Below, one piece after another: positions 6,485-10,913 of a stretch of DNA of 10,913 nt. The first letter of the stretch is position 1. The number at the start of each line of letters is the position of its first letter. The position numbers were made by a program, and so were the translations under genes. Below the pieces are notes generated by a model that saw nothing but the letters and a program-made list of their open reading frames with translations, was not told the DNA's origin and made no database searches. The DNA is from Oscillospiraceae bacterium (GTDB lineage Bacteria; Bacillota; Clostridia; Oscillospirales; Oscillospiraceae): NCBI GenBank assembly GCA_029009035.1, contig JAQXJQ010000203.1, positions 1 through 10,913 of the forward strand, given 5' to 3'.

Positions 6485-7361
6485 ATGCTCTGGGATGCGC
6501 CTTTGCGTACACATTCCGCAGCTTTTGATTGATGATACGGGTATAGATCTGGGTGGAGGAAATATCCGCGTGCCCCAGCATCTCCTGTATGGATTTGAGA
6601 TCCGCTCCGTTCTCCAGCAGATGAGCCGCAAAAGAATGGCGCAGCGTATGGGGTGTGATGACTTTGTTGATCCCGGCCTGCTCCTGATAATGCTTGATGA
6701 TCTTCCAGAAGCCCTGACGGCTCATGCGCTCACCGTTCATATTGACAAAAAGCGCAGTCTCATAAGGCTCTCCGATGAGTTGAGGCCTGATGTCGTTGAT
6801 GTAATTGCTCAATGCCTTTACCGCAGCCTTGTAGAGCGGAACGATGCGCTCCGTCCCCTTCCCGATGCAATGGACAAAACCCACAGACAGGTTGACATCC
6901 TGTACATCGAGGGAGATCAGCTCAGAAACACGGATCCCGGTGGCATACAGCAACTCCAGCATGGCCTTATCCCGGCAGCCCTTTTCATCAGAGGCGTCCG
7001 GCTGCTCCAGAAACAGATCCACTTCCCTGCTGGTCAGAATCTCCGGCAGCTTGCGTTCCGGTTTGGAGGGAGAAAATCCCTTTACCGGGTTCACAGGCAC
7101 CGCATGGATCATAAGCATATAGTTGTAAAAGGATTTCAGCGAGGCGGTGGAGCGGACCACGGTGGAGTCGGACTTCCCCTTCTTGGAAAGAAAGTGGGCA
7201 TACTGGCGGACATCCTCCTGTGTGACCTGAGAGATCCCCACACCCTCGCTTTCCAACCAACCGGAAAACTGACGCACATCCCGAAGATAGGAACTGAGCG
7301 TATTGGCGGATGCCTTTTTTTCATGAGTCAGCCATGTTTCATAGCCGGATAAATAGTCCAT
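6483..7361 (-). CDS. xerD: Site-specific tyrosine recombinase XerD
   Basis: A 292-residue recombinase of standard Xer length. With XerC it resolves chromosome dimers at dif during segregation. The N-terminal SAM-like core-binding domain spans about 1-88. The catalytic domain shows Arg144 (TGIRVSEL), Lys168 (GKGTER), His238 and Arg241 (HTLRHSFA), His264 (LGHADI) and the nucleophile Tyr273 (QIYT), so the active site is complete. The ATG at 7361 has AGGAGG 10 nt upstream. It begins 24 bp after the spoIIM-like gene and ends in its own terminator. I see no adjacent prophage or integrative element, and the close match to XerD spacing argues for the housekeeping recombinase. XerC versus XerD is judged from overall resemblance and the spoIIM neighbour. 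Confidence 0.9.
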   Translation of the reverse strand: MDYLSGYETWLTHEKKASANTLSSYLRDVRQFSGWLESEGVGISQVTQEDVRQYAHFLSKKGKSDSTVVRSTASLKSFYNYMLMIHAVPVNPVKGFSPSKPERKLPEILTSREVDLFLEQPDASDEKGCRDKAMLELLYATGIRVSELISLDVQDVNLSVGFVHCIGKGTERIVPLYKAAVKALSNYINDIRPQLIGEPYETALFVNMNGERMSRQGFWKIIKHYQEQAGINKVITPHTLRHSFAAHLLENGADLKSIQEMLGHADISSTQIYTRIINQKLRNVYAKAHPRA

Positions 7362-7385
7362 ACCCTCAGTTCCTCCTCTCTTATC

Positions 7386-7985
7386 TTAAAATAACCGTGA
7401 ACAAACCGCAGTGATGAGCGCGGGCGAAACCGTCCACCGGATGGCTGCGGCAAGAATCACTCCCCCCGCCGCCGGAAGCAGGAACTCCGGCTTCCAGCCT
7501 GTACCGGCGGTTCCCGACAGCCTTGCCCTGGACATTCGGACACTCTCACAGCCCGCCGCAAACAGGATCGGCAGTTCTATGAAAATGGTCACCGCGAACA
7601 AAGCTGCCGCCGCCGCCATCCCTCTGCCGCCGTACTGGGCACTGAATCCGGACACGGCATAGGACAACAGAAACCCACGCAGGAACAAGGCCGCAGGAAC
7701 AAGTGCTACACCGGCACCCACCGTTCCGGACAAAACGATAAGCAAAGGCCAGCGGACGCACCGCCAGATCACGCCCGGCAGAGAAAACCTCAGATCACCC
7801 TGAGCTGCATATTCCAGATAATCGGTCAAAAAACCGCTCAGCGCAGGATTCTCTCCCGACCAAAAGTGAAACCCAAGCCCCAGCACGGCCCCCAACAAAA
7901 AACACAGGGTCAGCACCGGCAAACTTCCTCCTTTTACCGGCCCCGTCACTTTTCCGAAGAAAGGCTTTTTCCTTTGCTCAGACAT
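7386..7985 (-). CDS. spoIIM: Stage II sporulation protein M-like membrane protein
   Basis: A 199-residue, strongly hydrophobic protein with about five membrane segments (approximately 22-41, 79-98, 100-115, 122-145 and 168-192) and a short basic N-terminus. This matches SpoIIM in size (about 210) and topology. The FLRGFLLSYAVSGF stretch (101-114), followed by a glycine-rich turn and another helix containing a proline, resembles the core of the SpoIIM/DUF95 family. In Bacillus, SpoIIM anchors the SpoIID-SpoIIP peptidoglycan hydrolases that drive engulfment. The neighbour xerD, 24 bp downstream, fits the spoIIM-xerD linkage I recall for sporulating Firmicutes. The ATG at 7985 has GAGGTG about 7 nt upstream. 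Sequence resemblance is moderate, so the name leans partly on topology and context. Confidence 0.65.
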   Translation of the reverse strand: MSEQRKKPFFGKVTGPVKGGSLPVLTLCFLLGAVLGLGFHFWSGENPALSGFLTDYLEYAAQGDLRFSLPGVIWRCVRWPLLIVLSGTVGAGVALVPAALFLRGFLLSYAVSGFSAQYGGRGMAAAAALFAVTIFIELPILFAAGCESVRMSRARLSGTAGTGWKPEFLLPAAGGVILAAAIRWTVSPALITAVCSRLF

Positions 7986-8023
7986 GGTCGCTCACCTCAC
8001 GGAACATTATTCCTTTGGCGGCA

Positions 8024-8050
8024 ACAATATGCATGGGAACACACTATATC
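8024..8050 (-). promoter_or_regulatory. Weak candidate sigma-E-like promoter for spoIIM-xerD
   Basis: On the minus strand, GATATA (8050-8045) and CATATTGT (8031-8024) are 13 bp apart, one short of the usual spacing. The -10 matches the sigma-E pattern CATACAAT at six of eight positions. A start about 7 bp downstream would leave a leader of roughly 30 nt before the spoIIM ATG. The match is partial. Confidence 0.27.
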
Positions 8051-8116
8051 TTACTTATGGCCAAAGCGCAAGGCTTTTTCGTTACTTTCTCCGTTTTTGT
8101 AAATTATTGGTATGTT

Positions 8117-8141
8117 TTATGTAAACAGTATTATGTAAACA
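8117..8141. repeat. Two direct copies of TTATGTAAACA, 14 bp apart
   Basis: Identical 11-mers at 8117-8127 and 8131-8141. They overlap a possible rightward sigma-A-like promoter (TTGGTA 8107-8112, 16 bp, TATTAT 8129-8134), so they could be tandem operator sites. The 11-mer also differs at only one position from the XerD-side arm of Bacillus dif as I remember it. No convincing XerC arm is present at the right spacing. Confidence 0.75.
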
Positions 8142-8177
8142 ATCGAAACTATGATTACGCAGCGTTATCAGCACCCC

Positions 8178-8213
8178 TATTTTGTTGCCGCCGTTCTTCT
8201 GCGGTACAAAATA
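8178..8213. other. Stem-loop in the spoIIM-cotJ intergenic region
   Basis: Outer arms TATTTTGT (8178-8185) and ACAAAATA (8206-8213) pair over 8 bp. An inner CCGC/GCGG pair (8188-8191 with 8201-8204) extends the stem across a small internal loop to a 9-nt apical loop. There is no U-tract directly after it on either strand, so it is not a typical terminator. Confidence 0.5.
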
Positions 8214-8260
8214 CGGCTTTTCTCCCGAAACATCCCATTCTATTCCGTTCCGTCATTTTC

Positions 8261-8278
8261 CCGAAAGTCAACTTTCGG
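8261..8278. other. 18-bp near-perfect palindrome or hairpin upstream of cotJ
   Basis: Arms CCGAAAGT (8261-8268) and ACTTTCGG (8271-8278) pair perfectly around a 2-base centre. As RNA it makes a 7-bp stem with a TCAA loop; as DNA it is a symmetric site that a dimeric regulator could bind. The following sequence is not U-rich, so termination is unlikely. Confidence 0.5.
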
Positions 8279-8341
8279 TTCCTGATCTTCCCCATCTGTT
8301 TGCGCCTCCCGGTTTATGTCGAGCCGCGTAAGCTCCCCAAA

Positions 8342-8369
8342 AACACTCCCCCCTTCCCCGGCATAGAAT
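8342..8369 (+). promoter_or_regulatory. Candidate sigma-E-like promoter of the cotJ operon
   Basis: CATAGAAT (8362-8369) matches the sigma-E -10 pattern CATACAAT at seven of eight positions. It is preceded by 14 bp and AACACT (8342-8347), an acceptable but not strong -35. Transcription would start near 8376 and give a leader of about 35 nt to the cotJ start. In Bacillus, cotJ is transcribed by sigma-E in the mother cell, which agrees with this site. Confidence 0.48.
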
Positions 8370-8390
8370 GGATTGGCTTACAGCCAATCC
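8370..8390. other. 9-bp perfect dyad immediately upstream of the cotJ ribosome site
   Basis: Arms GGATTGGCT (8370-8378) and AGCCAATCC (8382-8390) flank the loop TAC and end 6 bp before AAGGAGG (8397-8403). If the sigma-E-like promoter is used, the dyad straddles the transcription start and would act as DNA. If transcription starts further upstream, it forms a stable hairpin in the leader. Confidence 0.65.
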
Positions 8391-8411
8391 GTTTCCAAGG
8401 AGGAATATCTT

Positions 8412-8864
8412 TTGGACCTCGAATCTATGATGCGGCCCTGCGATGACGCGCAAGGCAAGCTTCCGCCCTGCGCGCCGCTGGCCGTTCCCTATGTTCCCGT
8501 TCAGCAGACCGGTTCCAAGCGCTATAATCAGATGGATGCGCTGGCAAGCGGAACGCTGTACCCCGCCTTAAATCTCCCCTTCCACTTGAAGGTTGCGCCC
8601 TCTTCCCTCGCAGAAAGCGCCGTATTGGAACTGCAGGCACTCCAATTCGTACTCACAGAACTCGGGTTGTATCTGGATACCCACCCGGACGACAAGGAGG
8701 CTTTCAGCCTGTTTCAGCAATACGCCCGGATGGCGACCGAAGGGAAGCGGCGCTATGAAGCTGCACACGGCCCGCTGACGCAAAAATCCGCAGCCGACTT
8801 TGACCGTTATGTCTGGCTGGACTCCCCCTGGCCCTGGGAATACGAGAAGGAGGTTGCCCGGTAA
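8412..8864 (+). CDS. cotJA-cotJB: Fused spore-coat protein CotJA-CotJB
   Basis: A 150-residue protein that joins two proteins normally encoded separately. Residues about 1-60 match CotJA, with APLAVPYVPVQQ (21-32) and ASGTLYPALNLPFH (45-58). Residues about 66-145 match CotJB, with LELQALQFVLTELGLYLDTHPDD (72-94), HGPLT (119-123) and the end motif PWPWEYE (139-145). Both are structural proteins of the inner spore coat that assemble with CotJC. B. subtilis CotJA and CotJB are about 80 and 87 residues; no stop or restart lies between the halves here. The start is TTG 8412, placed 8 nt after a perfect AAGGAGG; the first in-frame ATGs (8427, 8430) are too far from it. The TAA overlaps the cotJC ATG by one base (TAATG), so the two are translationally coupled. 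Confidence 0.88.
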   Translation: MDLESMMRPCDDAQGKLPPCAPLAVPYVPVQQTGSKRYNQMDALASGTLYPALNLPFHLKVAPSSLAESAVLELQALQFVLTELGLYLDTHPDDKEAFSLFQQYARMATEGKRRYEAAHGPLTQKSAADFDRYVWLDSPWPWEYEKEVAR

Positions 8865-9460
8865 TGTTTGTCTATGAGAAGAAGCTGCAGTTCCCGGTAA
8901 AAATCAAAAACACCAACCCCAAGCTGGCTGCCGTGATCATCAGCCAGTACGGCGGACCGGACGGCGAGCTGGGCGCATCTCTGCGCTATCTGAGCCAGCG
9001 CTATTCCATGCCGTACGACGAACTTAAGGGATTGCTCACCGACATCGGTGTGGAAGAATTGGGGCACCTTGAGATGGTCGGTACCCTCGTCCATCAGCTG
9101 ACCCGCGATCTGAACGAGGATCAGATCAGATCCGCCGGTTTTGACGCCTATTTTGTGGATCATACCGCCGGCGTCTACCCGCAGTTCGCCTCCGGAACGC
9201 CCTGGACTGCCGCCACCATGCAGGTCAAGGGCGATGTCATCTGCGACCTGACCGAAGACCTGGCAGCAGAACAGAAGGCGCGCGTGACCTATGACAACAT
9301 TCTTCGTCTCTCTGACGATCCCGATGTCAACAATGTCATCCGCTTTTTACGCGAACGAGAGATCGTCCATTTCCAGCGCTTCGGTGAGGCATTGGAAAGA
9401 GCAAAGGAAAAAATGAACCAGAAGAATTTCTATCTGAAAAACCCGGCCTTCGACCGGTAA
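8864..9460 (+). CDS. cotJC: Spore-coat protein CotJC, manganese-catalase family
   Basis: A 198-residue ferritin-like four-helix protein of the Mn-catalase family. It sits in the spore coat and probably removes hydrogen peroxide. Metal-ligand candidates are in the expected order: Glu35 (GGPDGELGASLRYL), Glu65 and His68 (GVEELGHLE), Glu136 (AAEQKAR) and His169 (REREIVHFQRFGEAL). This forms a complete di-manganese set, so catalytic activity is plausible. The family opening MxxYEKKLQFPV is intact and the length is normal. The ATG at 8864 overlaps the preceding stop, with AAGGAGG 10 nt upstream inside the cotJAB gene. It is the last gene of the operon, followed by a long hairpin at 9511-9547. Confidence 0.95.
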   Translation: MFVYEKKLQFPVKIKNTNPKLAAVIISQYGGPDGELGASLRYLSQRYSMPYDELKGLLTDIGVEELGHLEMVGTLVHQLTRDLNEDQIRSAGFDAYFVDHTAGVYPQFASGTPWTAATMQVKGDVICDLTEDLAAEQKARVTYDNILRLSDDPDVNNVIRFLREREIVHFQRFGEALERAKEKMNQKNFYLKNPAFDR

Positions 9461-9510
9461 GAACATCTCGCCCGGGTCAAGCGGAGTGTGCGCCTGGCCA
9501 GGGCAGCATC

Positions 9511-9547
9511 AATGGCAGGTGCCGCGCTTTTGCGGGCGCCTGCCATT
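9511..9547 (+). terminator. Long hairpin terminator of the cotJ operon
   Basis: Arms AATGGCAGG (9511-9519) and CCTGCCATT (9539-9547) pair perfectly. Pairing continues inward, with one wobble and one bulge, to a GCTTTT loop. The downstream CTCCTCTC is pyrimidine-rich rather than a pure U run, so termination may be partial. It lies 50 bp after the cotJC stop. Confidence 0.65.
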
Positions 9548-9616
9548 CTCCTCTCATGTCAAATCAGCATCCATTCTTTCTGTGATCAAGTCTGCGGTTT
9601 TGCCTGATCCAGACTC

Positions 9617-9645
9617 TTGCCATTGCGCAAAATTTGCGGTATAAT
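9617..9645 (+). promoter_or_regulatory. Sigma-A-type promoter of the ZIP transporter with a dyad in the spacer
   Basis: TTGCCA (9617-9622) and a perfect TATAAT (9640-9645) are 17 bp apart. The spacer contains a perfect dyad, CGCAAA (9626-9631) and TTTGCG (9633-9638), around one central A. A repressor bound there would block RNA polymerase. The transcription start near 9652 gives a leader of about 25 nt. Confidence 0.8.
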
Positions 9646-9676
9646 AACAAAATCGCATGAAAGAAGGGACACTGAT

Positions 9677-10474
9677 TTGGCTCAAACAATATTATTTATT
9701 GTCCTGCTGACACTGGTAGCAGGCATGGGCGGCCTGGTGTTGGGCGGCGGTATCGCGGCGCTGATGAAACGCGAATCCCCCAAGGCGACCAGTCTGCTTC
9801 TCAGCTTCACCGCAGGCATCATGCTGTGCATCGTATCCTTCGATATGGTGCCGGAAGCGGTGGACGCCATTGGCAATTACTATGTCGCTCCCATCTTCCT
9901 GGTGGTCGGTTTTCTGGTTACCTTCCTGCTCAACTGCTGGATCGACAAGAGCGCTCACCACGAGGATGACCACCACTCCCATCACTGCGCCTGCGGTCAC
10001 CACGATCTGCATACTGCCGGTATCGTTTTAGCCGGCGCCATTGCGCTGCATAACCTTCCCATTGGTCTGGTGATCGGCACCTCCGTGGCTTCCGAGGGTA
10101 TTAGCTATACCAGCGTACTGGCCGCCCTTGCCATCGGTATGCACAGCATTCCCGAAGGCATGAGCATCGCCACTCCCCTGCTCCATGACGGCGCGAAAGC
10201 CCGTTCCGCCATCGCGGTCGCCGGGCTGAGCGGTCTGCCTACCGTGCTCGGCGCTTTGATCGGTTTCTTTGTCGGCTCCCACGCTCCTGTGGCTCTGGCC
10301 ATTGTCATGAGTCTGGCTGCCGGCGCTATGCTGTATGTGATCTTCTTTGAACTGCTCCCGGAAGCCTACCGCAACTGGAAGTCCAAGTGGGCCATTCTGG
10401 CCACCGTGATCGGCTTTGCCATTGGTATTCTGCTTCTGTTCAGCAACGGCCATATGCACATTCATTTCGATTGA
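9677..10474 (+). CDS. ZIP-family divalent metal transporter
   Basis: A 265-residue inner-membrane protein with about eight hydrophobic segments, the ZIP family layout (ZupT/GufA-like), importing Zn2+, Mn2+ or Fe2+. TM3 precedes a histidine-rich cytoplasmic loop (94-112: eight His plus Cys104 and Cys106). The TM4 motif is HNLPIG (125-130) and the TM5 motif is HSIPEG (156-161). In most ZIPs TM4 carries HNxPEG; here the bridging Glu is Ile129, and the TM5 Asp that often follows is Ser157, so one of the two metal sites looks weakened. The start is TTG 9677 with GAAGGG 8 nt upstream. The frame is open from 9617, but that position is inside the -35 element. It has its own promoter and a bidirectional terminator, so it is monocistronic, directly after cotJ. 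Metal specificity is not readable. Confidence 0.9.
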   Translation: MAQTILFIVLLTLVAGMGGLVLGGGIAALMKRESPKATSLLLSFTAGIMLCIVSFDMVPEAVDAIGNYYVAPIFLVVGFLVTFLLNCWIDKSAHHEDDHHSHHCACGHHDLHTAGIVLAGAIALHNLPIGLVIGTSVASEGISYTSVLAALAIGMHSIPEGMSIATPLLHDGAKARSAIAVAGLSGLPTVLGALIGFFVGSHAPVALAIVMSLAAGAMLYVIFFELLPEAYRNWKSKWAILATVIGFAIGILLLFSNGHMHIHFD

Positions 10475-10484
10475 CACAGATGCA

Positions 10485-10520
10485 AAAAATCCCTAACGCC
10501 TTTCAGCGTTAGGGATTTTT
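10485..10520. terminator. Bidirectional terminator after the ZIP transporter
   Basis: Arms of 15 bp (10485-10499 and 10506-10520) are perfectly complementary with a CTTTCA loop. An A-run on the left and T5 on the right make it work on both strands. It lies 10 bp after the ZIP stop and 3 bp from the stop of the convergent membrane gene. Confidence 0.93.
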
Positions 10521-10523
10521 CAT

Positions 10524-10913
10524 TCACATCAGCTTCACGGTGAAGTACACAGCCAGGCAGAAAACCCAGGCGATAAGCACATAGAAGAGGTAGTAAGCAA
10601 CGCCGGTGCCCAGAACCAGAGCCAGAACGCTGACCAGCAAGACCACAGCGCAGGTGATCCAGAACACGGGATAGCACTTCTTGTCGCCCACCAGCCGGAA
10701 CTTACCCAGCTTTCCGTCGGAATTCTTAACCTTGACACTGACAATCACAGCCGCAGCCAGCAGCAACCAGCCGATCACAAAGCCGACGGTGATCGCCGTG
10801 GGATGGAGATAATGGTAACGGCGCATCACCCACAGGGCAATCAGTCCGCAGCCTGCCACAATGGCATTGGCAAAGAATGCACGCTGGTAAAGGAAGTAGA
10901 TGAGGCTGAGCAG
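10524..10913 (-). CDS. Membrane protein of unknown function, C-terminal part (5' truncated by window)
   Basis: The frame is open from the right edge to TGA at 10526-10524, giving 129 visible residues. Translation continues upstream of the GTG at 10859 without a stop (residues such as LIYFLYQRAFFANAI), so the true start lies outside the window. Four hydrophobic segments are seen at about 12-30, 41-61, 83-103 and 106-126. A basic loop (61-80, with KVKNSDGKLGKFR and a GDKKCYPVFW turn) lies between the second and third. I do not recognise the family; there is no conserved catalytic or binding motif that I can name. It converges on the ZIP gene and shares its terminator. Confidence 0.75.
   Translation of the reverse strand: MLSLIYFLYQRAFFANAIVAGCGLIALWVMRRYHYLHPTAITVGFVIGWLLLAAAVIVSVKVKNSDGKLGKFRLVGDKKCYPVFWITCAVVLLVSVLALVLGTGVAYYLFYVLIAWVFCLAVYFTVKLM

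Larger units (their letters stand above)
7986..8411. other. Divergent intergenic region between spoIIM-like gene and cotJ operon
   Basis: These 426 bp are AT-richer than the flanking genes. I see no convincing coding frame: the plus-strand frame open from 8015 lacks a ribosome site and runs out of frame into cotJ. The region holds 11-bp direct repeats (8117-8141), two stem-loops (8178-8213 and 8261-8278), candidate sigma-E-like promoters facing each gene, and a dyad just before the cotJ ribosome site. In Bacillus both spoIIM and cotJ are mother-cell sigma-E genes, so divergent co-regulation is plausible. Confidence 0.6.

Noticed and set aside
6483..7361. XerD as the integrase of a mobile element
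   Set aside because: There are no flanking att repeats, excisionase or cargo genes. It is adjacent to spoIIM and has the size and motifs of the housekeeping Xer protein.
8063..8079. AAAGC/GCTTT hairpin followed by T residues, resembling a plus-strand terminator
   Set aside because: The stem is only 5 bp, and no plus-strand gene lies upstream for it to terminate. It is probably chance.
8015..8446. A 143-codon plus-strand frame in the spoIIM-cotJ gap
   Set aside because: No ribosome site is present. The composition is odd, it overlaps cotJ in another frame and it would be translated through three inverted repeats.
9617..9676. Twenty extra N-terminal residues for the ZIP transporter
   Set aside because: The frame opens within the -35 hexamer, so those codons lie upstream of the transcription start. 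TTG 9677 has a proper ribosome site.

Overview
The window looks like core chromosome of a spore-forming, fairly GC-rich member of the Clostridia (Oscillospiraceae/Ruminococcaceae-like). The evidence is a SigH-type sigma factor, a SpoIIM-like membrane protein next to xerD, a cotJ spore-coat operon, a clostridial-type long phosphofructokinase beside a standard ATP-type PfkA, and strong AGGAGG-type ribosome sites with several TTG/GTG starts. I see no phage genes, insertion sequence, CRISPR array, tRNA or rRNA. The taxonomic placement is inferred from protein resemblance only.

Layout. (1) 1-1577: the 3' end of a long phosphofructokinase (probably the PPi-using kind) converges on pfkA. A perfect 21-bp inverted repeat between them should terminate both. 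(2) 1704-2648, minus strand: a small four-CxxC zinc-ribbon protein and sigH, each with its own sigma-A-like promoter. (3) 2724-6366, minus strand: ruvC-ruvA-ruvB-glmM, a tight run from Holliday-junction processing into peptidoglycan precursor synthesis, with a 15-codon ORF between ruvA and ruvB. (4) 6483-7985, minus strand: spoIIM-like gene and xerD, 24 bp apart, closed by a terminator. (5) 7986-8411: a 426-bp AT-richer divergent intergenic region holding direct repeats, stem-loops and candidate sporulation promoters. (6) 8412-9460, plus strand: cotJ operon in which CotJA and CotJB are one fused polypeptide, followed by CotJC (Mn-catalase family). (7) 9677-10474: a ZIP-family metal transporter with its own promoter, which carries a dyad in the spacer. 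A bidirectional terminator then separates it from a convergent, truncated membrane protein of unknown function.

Functional themes. Sporulation appears three times: the early sigma factor SigH, the engulfment protein SpoIIM and the coat operon cotJ. Chromosome maintenance (RuvABC, XerD) lies next to it. The points most worth checking are the CotJA-CotJB fusion, the leader ORF in front of ruvB, the dyads at the cotJ and ZIP promoters, the unusual ZIP metal site, and the paired 11-mers resembling a XerD-binding dif arm upstream of spoIIM-xerD. I found no clear new defence or mobile system; most of the window is well-known housekeeping genes.
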